Assembly: GCA_947174415.1 (NCBI GenBank)
Contig: CAMWIW010000010.1
Span: 1-59,471 of the forward strand
Direction: 5' to 3'
Length of the DNA stretch: 59,471 nt
Source: an uncultured Clostridia bacterium
GTDB lineage: Bacteria; Bacillota; Clostridia; Christensenellales; Borkfalkiaceae
The position numbers and the translations under genes are program-made. The notes under the pieces are model-generated. The model was not told where the DNA came from, ran no database searches, and was given only the letters and a program-made list of their open reading frames with translations. Below are positions 14,449 through 26,100 of this stretch, one piece after another (positions within the stretch are counted from its first letter, which is position 1; each line of letters begins with the position of its first letter).

Positions 14449-16299
14449 ATGACACTTTTAGATATTTACTATCGCGCATTCAAGGGCTATCGCAAGCAGA
14501 CGGCGGACAACACCGGCTGCGAAAAGGACAGACGCGCCATTGCGGAAGCCAACGTTGATGAGGATAGGTTACAGTCAACTAAATATCTGTGCAAAATCGA
14601 AGAAGATTGGATAAAAGCCATAGAGGAAGGACTGACTTTCGTTGAAAAGGCTGTTGCCGAAGAGCGGCAGTTCATTAGAACGAACGGCGAAGTAGTGCCT
14701 ATCGAAAAGGTCAGAAAGATTTCCAAGGACTCTGTCGAGCATCTTGCCAAGCACAGCGATATGATAACGCACGTTCCCGAAGAAGAGGACGATTTGCTCG
14801 TGCCCGACAAGCTGTATATGGTCGAAAAGCTTTCGGACTACGCCGTTTACGAAAACCGTTTCCTCTATATGATGCTTAGCTACGTAAAGGCGTTTATAGA
14901 ATACAGGCTCGAAAAGATTGAAAATCTCCGCCGCAAGTACGTCGGCGATATGTCGATTTCGAAGGACATTGTTACTAAAAAACGCACTTTAAGGATAAAA
15001 GCCTCGGTCTATGAAGAACGGACGGATAACCCGTTCCCCATTCCCGACGAAAATTCGAACAAGCTTGTTCAGAGAATTAAGGACTGTCAAAGCATAATAA
15101 ACGCGCTTTTAAACACGGATTTGATGTTGCAGGTTGCGAAATCTCCTATGATTAAGCCGCCTATAGTCAAGACCAACGTTTTAAAGATGAACAACAACTT
15201 CAAGCACGCCTTGGCGCTTTACGACTATATCGCGTCCTACAAGGGGCAAGGGTTTGACTATGAAGAAGTAGTATTCAACTTCGCGCCTTTCACAGACAAG
15301 ATTGCCGACGAAATCGCGGAGGCGGCAAACCTCACTTCCTTTATTGCTTACAAGGTCGGTAACGACATAGAGAGTATTCTCGAAATGGAGTACGAGGCTG
15401 AGGAAAGACGGCTTAAAGAGGAAGAGGAAAAAAAGACGCTTCAACGCTTGAAACGGTTAAAAAAGCGGGCTTTGGAATCCAACAAAACGATGGAAGAATA
15501 TATGCTTTTGTTGGAAGAACGAAACCGTCAGCTCGAAAAGGACGGTGAAGAGCTTGTAAGCCTCCGTCAGGAAGTCGTTGCTTTAAACGAAAAGATTGAC
15601 GGTATTAACCGCGAAAAGGAAGAGCTGAACAGACAGGTAACTCTTTTGACCGAAACTTTGGAAGAGAAAGAGCGGGAAATCGTAGAGCTCAACCAAAAAT
15701 ACATAGAGGATATGGCGGCTGTAAAAGCCGAACACGTTCAGGAAATTGCAGAGCTGAACGAGGCGCACGACGGCGAAATTACCGAGCTTAAAGCGCAGTT
15801 CGCCGACGAGCTTGCTCAAAAAATAGAAGAACACGAAACGCGCGTATCCGAACTCACCGACCAGATAGACGGGTTAAACGAGCAGCTTCGGCAAACCGTT
15901 GCGGAGTTCGAAGAAAAGGGCAAAGAGCTTGACAGACAGTTAAACGATTTAGACGCCGCAAAACAGCGTGTCGTTGACGAATGTCAGGCAAAAATCAAGG
16001 AAGTCGAAGAGGGCTTTAAAAAGGACGTCGAAAAGCTCGAAAGGACGCAGCGCATAGAATTGAAGAAGGCGCGGGACGAAAACGCGCTTATCCGCGGCGA
16101 GCTTGACGGTATCCGCGCACAGCAGGGCAAGCTTACGCCCAGCATCGACTACACCTCGCGCGACAGATTTATCGAACTCGAAGAAGAGTATATGGCTTAC
16201 CACAGATTTTTCAAGTCGCAGTGGGAATTCACTAAAAAAGAAATCAGAAAAACAATTCTTTGGACGAAACAGGAAAAGAAAGACAAAAAGCGCAGTTAA
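14449..16299 (+). CDS. DUF2357-like (McrC-type) protein with long coiled coil and no nuclease domain
   Basis: 616 residues. The first 330 are globular and include YAVYENRFLYMMLSYVKAF, which resembles the DUF2357 region found at the N-terminus of McrC-like partners of McrB ATPases. Residues about 340-590 are a long heptad-rich coiled coil (LEERNRQLEKDGEELVSLRQ and onward). McrC proteins normally end in a PD-(D/E)XK nuclease; none is visible here. No membrane segment or signal peptide is present. It starts 3 nt after one McrB-like gene and ends 9 nt before the other, so it is probably their activator or adaptor. The DUF2357 relation is a motif-level impression and needs a profile search. The coiled coil could tether filaments, DNA or the membrane proteins. 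Confidence 0.65.
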   Translation: MTLLDIYYRAFKGYRKQTADNTGCEKDRRAIAEANVDEDRLQSTKYLCKIEEDWIKAIEEGLTFVEKAVAEERQFIRTNGEVVPIEKVRKISKDSVEHLAKHSDMITHVPEEEDDLLVPDKLYMVEKLSDYAVYENRFLYMMLSYVKAFIEYRLEKIENLRRKYVGDMSISKDIVTKKRTLRIKASVYEERTDNPFPIPDENSNKLVQRIKDCQSIINALLNTDLMLQVAKSPMIKPPIVKTNVLKMNNNFKHALALYDYIASYKGQGFDYEEVVFNFAPFTDKIADEIAEAANLTSFIAYKVGNDIESILEMEYEAEERRLKEEEEKKTLQRLKRLKKRALESNKTMEEYMLLLEERNRQLEKDGEELVSLRQEVVALNEKIDGINREKEELNRQVTLLTETLEEKEREIVELNQKYIEDMAAVKAEHVQEIAELNEAHDGEITELKAQFADELAQKIEEHETRVSELTDQIDGLNEQLRQTVAEFEEKGKELDRQLNDLDAAKQRVVDECQAKIKEVEEGFKKDVEKLERTQRIELKKARDENALIRGELDGIRAQQGKLTPSIDYTSRDRFIELEEEYMAYHRFFKSQWEFTKKEIRKTILWTKQEKKDKKRS

Positions 16300-16308
16300 G
16301 GGTTATTT

Positions 16309-17805
16309 ATGAAGAAAGGCGACGGCAAAAACAGAATAGCAAGAGCTATCGTGCTGATTATTTTGATAGTCGGCGTTTTTGCGCTGTTCGTCCTTGCTCT
16401 TTTGCGACAGTACCAAATTTACAGCGGCAAATTTCCCGCAATTTCTTCGGGCATAAAATATCTTTATATCTTGCTTCTGGTGCTGTTGCCCGTATTGCTG
16501 ATTTTGCTGATTCGCGTAACCTTTTCAAAGCGCGGCAACACCGACCTTATAACCCCTCAGTATTTCGACGTTGACTTTAAAAAGGCGGAAAGCGAAAAGC
16601 AGGCTCTTCAAAGCTACGACGCGCCCAAGCTCGCCAACGTTGACCCGTCTTTTCATATTAATAACCGCGCGCCCGCGAAGCGCGCAGGCGAGAAGACGGA
16701 AGGCGCGGAGGAAGTAAACGAGGGCGGTTCGCGTTTCTATATGCTGACCGAAATAGACAAGGAGTACGAAAATTACGTCCGCCCCGACTACGACGACGAG
16801 ATAGAGTTAAAGGAGCTTTGCGAAGAGTTCCGTAATTTCTCCGCAGGTAAGTTGAAGCTATACTATGACATTGAGGACATAAGAAGGTTCATAGGCGCTT
16901 TGGCGGTAACGAAGCTGATAATACTGCAAGGTATGTCTGGTACGGGTAAAACCTCGCTTGCGTACGCGTTCGGCGAGTTTTTGGAAAACAAGACGGTAGT
17001 CGTGCCCATACAGCCTATGTGGAAGGAAAGAACGGACTTAGTCGGATATTACAACGAGTTCACGAAACGGTTCAACGAAACGACGCTGTTGTACAAGATG
17101 TACGAAGCGAACAACAACGAAGAGATATACGTAACGGTGTTGGACGAAATGAACATAGCGCGAGTAGAGTATTACTTTGCGGAGTTTCTGTCATTGTTGG
17201 AAATCCCCAATCCCGACGGAAGAAATCTTGACGTAGTAGCGGACAGGTGGGAGGACGACCCTAAGCTGTTACAGCACAACGGAAAGTTAAGACTGCCGAC
17301 GAATATGTGGTTCGTAGGCACGGCGAACAACGACGACAGTACGTTCTCGATATCGGATAAGGTATACGATAGAGCAATGGTATTGAACTTGGATAAGAAG
17401 GCGACGCCGTTCGAGGCGGAGGGCAATTACCGAAAAATATCAGCAACGCATTTGGAAGAGTTAATGACAAAGGCGCAGCGCGAGTACGATATAAGCGACC
17501 GAAATCTGCGACGGATAAAGAAGTTAGACGAGTATATGATAAAGACGTTCCATATCACGTTCGGAAACCGAATAATGAAACAGATACGCTGTTACGTGCC
17601 GGTGTTAGTAGCGTGCGGCGGAACGGAGCTCGAAGCTTTGGACGATATACTTGCGAGGAAAGTATTCCGCAAGCTCGAAAGCAAGAACCCCGTACACGTC
17701 AAACAGATGGCGGACGGAGTGTGCGCTTATTTGGACGAACTCTTCGGCGAAGACAAACTTCCGCTTTGTAAGGAAACTATCCGTCTTATAGAACAAAACG
17801 TATAA
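16309..17805 (+). CDS. Membrane-anchored McrB-like AAA+ ATPase, copy 2
   Basis: 498 residues. The N-terminus differs from copy 1: two membrane helices (about 8-29 and 42-64) with a short loop between, then a linker. From residue about 122 onward the protein is the same as copy 1 except for one residue in the linker. Walker A GMSGTGKTS begins at residue 208, Walker B D279/E280, sensor 1 at 337-341. An AAGGG element lies upstream of the ATG. It follows the coiled-coil gene by 9 nt. Two ATPases with one shared catalytic module but different anchors suggest a mixed hexamer, or two machines that use the same partner but sit at different membrane sites. Confidence 0.88.
   Translation: MKKGDGKNRIARAIVLIILIVGVFALFVLALLRQYQIYSGKFPAISSGIKYLYILLLVLLPVLLILLIRVTFSKRGNTDLITPQYFDVDFKKAESEKQALQSYDAPKLANVDPSFHINNRAPAKRAGEKTEGAEEVNEGGSRFYMLTEIDKEYENYVRPDYDDEIELKELCEEFRNFSAGKLKLYYDIEDIRRFIGALAVTKLIILQGMSGTGKTSLAYAFGEFLENKTVVVPIQPMWKERTDLVGYYNEFTKRFNETTLLYKMYEANNNEEIYVTVLDEMNIARVEYYFAEFLSLLEIPNPDGRNLDVVADRWEDDPKLLQHNGKLRLPTNMWFVGTANNDDSTFSISDKVYDRAMVLNLDKKATPFEAEGNYRKISATHLEELMTKAQREYDISDRNLRRIKKLDEYMIKTFHITFGNRIMKQIRCYVPVLVACGGTELEALDDILARKVFRKLESKNPVHVKQMADGVCAYLDELFGEDKLPLCKETIRLIEQNV
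16671..17777 (+). repeat. Near-identical AAA+ module, repeat copy B
   Basis: Partner of 13311-14417. Identity stops abruptly one codon after GGAAAC at the 3' end, where both genes still encode the same last residues (IRLIEQNV) with different codons. This shows that the genes had diverged at synonymous sites and that the module was homogenised later. Confidence 0.95.
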
Positions 17806-17844
17806 ATAATTTACAACGATTTCTCCCTTGAATTGGAGTTGAAT

Positions 17845-20088
17845 ATGTCTAAATTCAGAAACTTGATTTTAATAACAGGATTACTTCTTATCGCCGTGGC
17901 GGCTGCGCTTTTGACGGTGCTTATTCTCTATGCAACGGGAACGATTAAAACCGACCCTATTGAGCTCGTTTATTCGGTTGCAAGCGCCGAAAAAGATTAC
18001 GACGGCACGCCCTTGACCGTGGAAGATTACACCCTCGACAGCGGCAAACTTCTCGAAGGACATACCGCAAGCGTACAGGTAATAGGCGCTCAGACGGACG
18101 TCGGTTCGAGCGAAAGTACCCTGCAAGTTAAAATCTGCGATAAAAACGGCTTTGACGTTTCGGACGAATACGCCGTAAAAGTCAACGCGGGCACGCTCAC
18201 GGTAGACCCGAAAAACATCTCCGTCGTTATTCCAGATTCAACCGTTATATACAGCGGTAAAGAAGTATACTTCAACGACTTTGAAATTATTGACGGCGAG
18301 CTTGCGAAAGGGCATAAGCTTGCGGGATTAAACACGACGCTTTTGAACGCAGGCGACACCCTTCCCAACGACATAGAACCGTTGGTTTACGACCCATTCG
18401 ATAACCCCGTAACCGAAAACTATAACATCACGTTCGAGATGGGCACGGTAAAAGTTCTTGCCCGCACCATAACCGTAAAACCCAAGGATATAACCAAAAT
18501 ATACGACGGTATTACCCTGACGGCAACCGAGTTTGAAATTTCCGACGGCTCTCTCGTTGCCGGACAGACCGCAAGAGCCAAGATTGTAAGCGAGGCGGGC
18601 TTTGCGGCAAGCGCAGTTAACTGCGTTTACGAACAGCGTATTTTAATCGACGAATTGAGCTTTGAAATTTATGCCGACGACGGCGTAACGCCCGTAAGTC
18701 AAAATTACAACATCTATTTCGACACGGCGTTTATGACCATTCAGCAGCGCCCCCTAAAAATAACCACTTTATCCGAAACGTTCACTTACGACGGCGAGGA
18801 GCACTATAACGACGCGTATATAGACGAAGGCGATTACGCACCCAATCAGATATTAAACGTTAAAAGCTTCCCTAAGGTTTGCGACGTAACGGACGGCGAG
18901 GGTACTAAAAACGAGATAAGATTTGAAATTCTATCGGGCGAAAACGACGTCATAAGCAACTATTCCGTACAGTACGTATACGGCACGCTTAAAGTCGCGC
19001 CCTTTGAGATAACCGTTCAAACTAACTCTTACGAAAAGGTTTACGACGGTAACGAGCTCGGTAACTACATTATAGCGCAGGGCAATACCTACACGACCGT
19101 TCCCGAGCTTCCAAGAAAGTTTAATTTAACGGCTTCGATTTCCACCGAAGTATCTTCACAGGTCAACGTCAACAGCGGCACGTTTTCCCTTATTAACGTC
19201 AGTATTCAAATGAACGGGACTGACTGCACGGGCAATTTCACGGTAGACGTAAAGGAAGGAGCGTACGCAATAACTCCCAAACCCTTTACGGTAACGCTTA
19301 ATGACTTAAAAAATACGAACAAATTTATCTACGGCGAAACTTTCGTTATAGAAAGCGACGAGGCGTTCGGCGAAGCTTTTATAGATACGGACTTTACCTA
19401 TAACGATTTCCAAATCATTCAGCCCCAAGATTTAACGGCGGGCGTTCACAGCTATTCTGCAAAATGTATAAAAGCGGACTTAACCAATTACGAACTGAAA
19501 ATTATCGACGGCAGCGTTACGATAGAGAAGAGAAAGGTCGATTTGGTTTTAAGCTCGAAAGCTCCCCAAGCGTTCAGTATGACTTATAACGGTCTTAACA
19601 GCTTCTACGACGTCAAAACCGATTACCTTGCAATAAAAGACGAGACCGATTACGCTATATCTTCGGCAGAGTTTAATAATATTTTCAACGTTGCGGGCAA
19701 AACGCAAAACATAACCGTTAAGAGCGTTGAAGTTTCTTCGAAAGGCGAGGATATAACGTCTAACCTCGAAATAAATTACGCGGGCGTAAATATAAGGGTA
19801 ACCGTAACTCCCCGACTTATTTCATTTACTTATAAGCCGTACAATTACGTCGGCTATTGGGAAGGCGCTAACCCCGATTACAGCGTTCTTGCGGGACTTG
19901 TGGACGTATCCGCAGGTACTCCGTTAGCAAACGGCGACGCTATCGTGGAAACCGAAGTTTCGGTAATTAACGAAGATTGGTACGTCGTCAGTTCCGTTTC
20001 CGTGGTTTGCGGCGGCGTGGACGTATCCGGACTGTACGAAATAAACGAAGATTATTACGGTCAGGTAATAATTCCCGCTCAACCGTAA
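17845..20088 (+). CDS. MBG-type beta-repeat surface protein with N-terminal membrane anchor
   Basis: 747 residues from the ATG at 17845 (GGAG 6 nt upstream; an in-frame TTG at 17833 is less likely). Residues 6-31 are a hydrophobic signal-anchor. The rest is a tandem array of about eight beta-rich units of 75-100 residues. Units open near K-x-YDGT and close with GTL-x-V-x-PK-x-I-x-V, as in MBG (mostly beta grooved) repeats of bacterial adhesins. No LPXTG motif, S-layer domain or C-terminal anchor is seen, so the N-terminal helix likely holds it with the repeats outside. It lies 39 nt after the second AAA+ gene and is a shorter relative of the giant protein that follows. Confidence 0.8.
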   Translation: MSKFRNLILITGLLLIAVAAALLTVLILYATGTIKTDPIELVYSVASAEKDYDGTPLTVEDYTLDSGKLLEGHTASVQVIGAQTDVGSSESTLQVKICDKNGFDVSDEYAVKVNAGTLTVDPKNISVVIPDSTVIYSGKEVYFNDFEIIDGELAKGHKLAGLNTTLLNAGDTLPNDIEPLVYDPFDNPVTENYNITFEMGTVKVLARTITVKPKDITKIYDGITLTATEFEISDGSLVAGQTARAKIVSEAGFAASAVNCVYEQRILIDELSFEIYADDGVTPVSQNYNIYFDTAFMTIQQRPLKITTLSETFTYDGEEHYNDAYIDEGDYAPNQILNVKSFPKVCDVTDGEGTKNEIRFEILSGENDVISNYSVQYVYGTLKVAPFEITVQTNSYEKVYDGNELGNYIIAQGNTYTTVPELPRKFNLTASISTEVSSQVNVNSGTFSLINVSIQMNGTDCTGNFTVDVKEGAYAITPKPFTVTLNDLKNTNKFIYGETFVIESDEAFGEAFIDTDFTYNDFQIIQPQDLTAGVHSYSAKCIKADLTNYELKIIDGSVTIEKRKVDLVLSSKAPQAFSMTYNGLNSFYDVKTDYLAIKDETDYAISSAEFNNIFNVAGKTQNITVKSVEVSSKGEDITSNLEINYAGVNIRVTVTPRLISFTYKPYNYVGYWEGANPDYSVLAGLVDVSAGTPLANGDAIVETEVSVINEDWYVVSSVSVVCGGVDVSGLYEINEDYYGQVIIPAQP

Positions 20089-20161
20089 CCCCCCGTTATT
20101 TAAAGCATATATAGGCACTAATTAAAAATTTTAAGGCAAAACAGACGGATTTGTAAAGCGT

Positions 20162-23100
20162 ATGATTTCTTACGATAATTACATAAACCGAATACAGAAA
20201 GTAGCTAAGTTCAAGAACTTCGTAGTAAAATTCAAGTTCTTGATTATAGGCGTGCTTGCAGTCATTATCGCGGGTATAACCGCCCTTCTCGTAATGAAGG
20301 GTACGATTACCTCCGATATGGTTTTGCCTGCCCAAATAACCTACGGCGACAGCTATGCGCCCGCGCAGGCTTCGGCATTTTTAAGCGGCGTAACCTACGA
20401 ATATTCCTTAAAAGGCACGGACGAGTGGACGGAAGAAAAACCCGTCAAAGCGGGCGAATACCTCGTAAGAACCGTAACCAGCAAAGCAATAGGCAAGGGC
20501 TACGGCGACCCCGTGGAGTTCGAAATTCTTCCCAAGCAGTTGGATTTCGTTCTCAAAGAGGGCCAGACCGTAACCTACGGCTTTACCCCCGAATACACCG
20601 TAACGGGGCTTGTCAGCTCTTATTCGGACAGGGTAGAGGGAATAGATTTCGATTACGCTTACCCCACCTCCGACGACGAAAGCGAGTGGACGGTTGGAGT
20701 TACCCTGAACGCAGGCGGAATACGCATCGTTGACAAAAACGGCAACGACTTATCCGATTGCTATACTTACGATACGGTAAGCGGGGATTTCGCCTTCGCA
20801 AAGCGTTCGGTTGCGGTTAAGCTCAAAAACGCAAGCGACGTCTATTGCGGCACGGCTATCTCCTATAAGGCCGAAGCGATAGCCGACCTTGCATTCGACG
20901 ACGAAATTAAATTCGATACCGTAATAACCCAATACGGCAGCGCCGCAACTTTATCGGACGCGGGCTCGTACGACCTTGCCGTGAACGAAAACTCCGTCAG
21001 GATTTTGAGCGGCTCTGCGGACGTTACCAAGTACTATAATATTATTTCGTACTCGGGCGCGACCTTTACAGTAAACAGACGACCCGTTACGGTGCTTTCG
21101 GATTCGAACGAATGGACTTACGACGGCGCGGAGCACACGGAAAACGGCTATACCGTAGTTGACGGCTCGCTCGCACCCAACCAAAGAATAGAATCGTCTT
21201 CCCAAACGGCCGTCAGGAACTATAACTATTCGGGCGAAGACAACTACTTAATTTATAAAATTTACGACGCTTCGGGCAAGGAAGTAACAGCCAACTACTT
21301 ATTGACCGAAAGGTACGGCACGCTTAAAATCAAGCAACGCTCCGTAACCTTAACCACAACAGACGGCGAGTGGACCTATAACGGCTATGCACGCAGCACG
21401 AACGGCGCGTACGAGCTTACGGGTTCGTTGGCAAACGGACAACGGTTCGAAGTTTTAAGGTATACCGAAGTTATTAACTACACCTCAGGCACGCCCAACG
21501 AACTGTACTATAAAATCATGGACGGCTACGGCTTAGACGTTACTCCCAACTACGCAGTAACCGAACGGTTCGGCACGCTGAAAATAAACAAGCTCGCGAT
21601 AACGGTTCAAACGGGTTCGGACTCTTTCGAGTACGACGGGAATTCACATTCTTTCAATTATAATTCAATCGACCTTTCAACCCTAATTACGAACGGCTCG
21701 CTTGCGCTTTCAAGCCATTCGCTTGCGCTTAACGGCTCGGCGACTTCCGTTTCGGACGTTGCGGATACCAAAACCGAAAACAACACCACCAAGTTCAAAG
21801 TGGTAAGCGGAAGCGGTTGGTATCAGACGGACGAAACCGAAAACTATCAGATAAACTACCGTTACGGCACTTTGACGGTAACTCCCCGCCCCATAACGGT
21901 TATTATCAAAAATGCCGAAAAGGTATATGACGGCACGCCCCTTTCGAGCACGGCGTACGATACGTGTTATTACGGAAATCCTTACGCAAGCGGACTTTTA
22001 AAATACTCAGACGTTTTAACGCCCGTGCAAGGCTCGGCAACCGAAATAACGGACGTCGGCAGCAGGACGAACGGGGTTACGTTCACTGCAAACTCCAACT
22101 ACGAAATTAAGGGCTACGACCGCACGAACGCAACCTTGACGGTAACTCCCCGTCCCATTACGGTGGTTATCGGATACGCCGAAAAGGACTACGACGGCAC
22201 GCCCCTTTCGAGCACGGCTTACACGACGCATTACTACGGCAGACCGTACGAACAGGGACTTGTAAAGGCAACCGACACTTTAACGCCCGTACAGAGCAAG
22301 GTAAACTCGATAACCAATGCGGGCAGTATCCCCAATACGGTTGAGTTTACTTCGGGCAGCAACTACGAAATTAAGGACTACGACCGTACAAACGCCACTT
22401 TAAAGGTAAACCACCTTTCGATTACTTTCAAACTGAACGATATAGGTAAAGTAACTTACGGCGAAGAGATAAAGTATTCGTACGGCAACGAAAAAATCAC
22501 CTCGGGCTATCTTGCAAACGGTGAAAAACTCATAGTTTTGGGCGTATCGTTTACATTCGGTGAAGACCCGCTTCCGAACGTCGGCAATCACTTCGTCAAT
22601 TCGAGCAATTACCGAATAGAAAAGACTGACGGCACGGAAACTACTTCCAACTACATAGCAACCGTTACCCCCGGCAATATCGAGATAACTCCCCGTCCCG
22701 TAACGCTTACTTCCGCCGATAACGAGTGGACTTACGACGGGTACGCTTATTTCGAAGAAGGCTTTACGCGCACGGGCAGCCTTGCCGCCCAAACGCACTT
22801 AGTCGTTGCAACCCACATAACGGAAGTTATGGACTACACGGCAGGCGTTGACAACGTTTTAAGCTATGCGATTTACGACGTTAACGGCGCGACCGTAACG
22901 GGTAACTACGCAATCACGCCCGTTTGCGGCAAACTCAAAATAAACAAACGTCAAATTACCGTTCAGCTCAATAGCTACGAAATAGTTTACGGCAACTCCG
23001 TTGCATATCAGGGCGGAGAGGAGGAAATAACTTCCTCGCTCAAGCTTGCCGATAACGAAACCTTGACGGTTCATAACGCCGCACCCGTCTGCTCGGCTTT

Positions 23101-26100
23101 GCCTGATATAGGCAATTACAAAGTAACCTGCGTTCAAGCCGCTAACCAGATTTCAAAGGCGGACGGCACGGACAGCACGGGCAACTACGTAATTACGTTC
23201 TTAAACGGCGAAATGACCGTAACCGTACGGGAAATTACTATAACTTCCAATGACAGTACTTGGACTTACGACGGCGCAGTACACTTCGAAGAGGGCAATT
23301 CGGTAACCGTCGGCAGTCTTGCTTCCGTCAACCATACCGTAAAAGTTACGTCAAACACCAAAGTAACCGACTATAACGGCGAAAACGGCGAAGACAACGT
23401 GCTTGCCTACGAAATATACGAGGGCACGCGTAGAGTTACTGCAAACTATCAAATCACGCCCGTATGCGGCACGCTTAAAATCACCAAGCGCGCAATGACG
23501 GTTACTCTCAACAGCTTTGAAGTAACTTACGGCAACGCAATAGTTTACCCCGCGGGCGGCGAAGAGGTAGGTTGGGCGCAGTTCAAAACCCTTGGTCAAA
23601 AGGTATCCATTGACAAGGCGCGCGTATCTTACAGCCCCTCTTACAGTCTCTCAGCCACGTTCCCTGACGCGGGCACTTATGATATAAATTACTCCGCATC
23701 CGACGTCGTAATATTGAGCGGCACGAAGGACGTAACGTTCAACTACGATATATCCGTTTTGGCGGGCACGCTTACTATTGAACAGCGCGAAATAACCGTA
23801 ACCCTCAACGATATTGACGACGTAACGTACGGCGACGCAGTCAACTACGTTGCGGGCGGCGAAAATATAGAAAACGCTATCGGCGTATGCACGGTAGAAT
23901 TCAATAAAAATAACCTCGCCTTCAATCCTCTTGGCAATTATTCTTACCCCGACGCGGGCAACTACGAAGTAACTTGCGACAGACGGAATATTACGGTACT
24001 TAGCGGCGGCGCGGACGTTACGGGCAATTATTCCGTAACCGTTAAAAGCGGCTCGCTTACTATAACTCCGCGTGAAATAACCGTTCAACTTTTGTCATAC
24101 GAAAGGGAGTACGGCGAAAATTACGCATACCCCACGGAAGCGGGCAACTATGCAAACACTCCCGACCTTATAGGAATCGACAGGCTTACCGTAACGGCAA
24201 GCATAGAGTTTACGGGTTCTCACCCCGCGGTTGGCAACCATAAGATTACGGGTCAGTCGATTAAAGTAACCAAAAACGGCGCTGACTGCACTTACAACTA
24301 TACCGTAAGCTACGTTGACGGTAATTTAAAGGTATCTCCTAAGTCGATAACCCTTGCACCCGACGGTACGGTTAGTTTCTCATACGGAGACGACGAATAT
24401 TACGGCAAAAGCTACGCGGAATTATTCGCGGCGAAAATTTCTGCCGTTGAGTTGCCTTACGGTGAAAAGCTTTTATTCACAGTCGGCTTTACGCAATACG
24501 GCGTGTCCGTCGAGCCTAAAAATATAGGCACGTACGATGTAACGGTTGCCGACGTTGAAATACGAAATTCCGAAAGCGGAGAATATGCGGCGGATAATTA
24601 TATTATCAAAATTGCCTCCTCAATGGATATAGCGGTTAGGCAGATTAATATTATTCCCACGCGCATAAGTGCAGTTTACGGCGAAGAGTTCGAATATCCG
24701 GCGAAAAATACGAACTTCGAATATAGACCCATTAGCTCGCAAGCAAATTATAATTTGCCGCAATACGGCGAAGAAATAGAAATTTTCGTTGAGTACGATT
24801 TGCAAAATCAGGCTATGCCCGACGTAGGCTTATACAACGCGGAAATATCCTATATCGAATTACACTATCCGGACGGCTCGTCCGAAAGAACCAATCTCGA
24901 TTGGAAAGACAGTGAACTTGTTGTATTCGAAGTAAGCGGATATCAGATAATTTGCTACACGGCAGATTTACAAAAAATACTTGAAATAACCAAACGCAAA
25001 ATTACCGTAAAGCTGAGCGATATGACCGCAGCTTACGGCGACCCCGTAATTTACTCTGCTGATTTCGGAAACTACGAGGAAATTACCGAAGGCTCTCTTG
25101 CCGACGGGGACAGATTGCGTGTTATAACTATTGCGGATTTCAGTTACTATAAGTACAGCGTAGGCGAGCACGAATTAGACGCTCTCGGCTGCGGAATTTA
25201 CAAGTTTAACGGAACAGCAAGCACGGGTAATTACGAGATAAATTATGAAAGCGGTATCCTCACTGTAACGCCGAGAAAAATCACCGTTTCGTTGGAACGG
25301 AATATCGAAAGCGTTTACGGCGAAACCGTTCCCACGCCAAAAGTCGTAATATCGGGAGAAAACGGCAAGGACGGATTGGTATATTCCGACCAATTCAATC
25401 CTTATTTCGTATATCTTAACGGGGACGGCAATTCTCCCGTGTATTTCGACGCGGGTAATTACACCGTTTCGCTTAATGAGGCAAACAGTTACTTCGTCTA
25501 TACAAACGGCTCGCCCTCGACAACCGAAAACTACGAAATAGTCGGCGAAATCGCGCCTTGCAACCTTGAAATAACAAAACGCCGCATCACCTTAACTTTA
25601 AACGGCTTTGAAAAAGTCTACGGAGAATTAGATAACTCTTTGTTGCTTTGGAGAAAAGGCAGCGCGCAGTCAAGTCAGGAAGTCTTATCGGGTATGAACA
25701 TAGACGACCTGATTACAATCGACGGCTTGGCGCAAAATGAGGGCGTATTCAGTCTGACTTTGAGCGTTTACAAGTCGGGTACGGTCGTTAACGCCAAAAA
25801 CGTAGGCGAATACGAAGTCGGCTTATCGGCACTTAACTTCTGCTATTCCGACGGCAAAATACAAAATATAGATAAAAACTACGACTATGATTTGCCCGAA
25901 AAAGCAATCCTCGAAATAACCAAAAAAGCCGTAACGGTAAACGTGGGCGATTATGAATTCACCTACGGCGACGAAGAAGAGGGCTGGGGCGATTTCAGTG
26001 TTTACGCTATAGAAGGGTTCGTATTCGGCGAATACGTATCCGTTTCGGATTTCGTTTTGGCGGGAGTTAATAAGTATCCCCTTAACGCAAGCAAAACGCC

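Noticed and set aside
13311-17777. Insertion sequence or transposon as cause of the AAA+ duplication
   Set aside because: No terminal inverted repeats, target-site duplication or transposase at the borders; the repeat ends lie inside coding frames.
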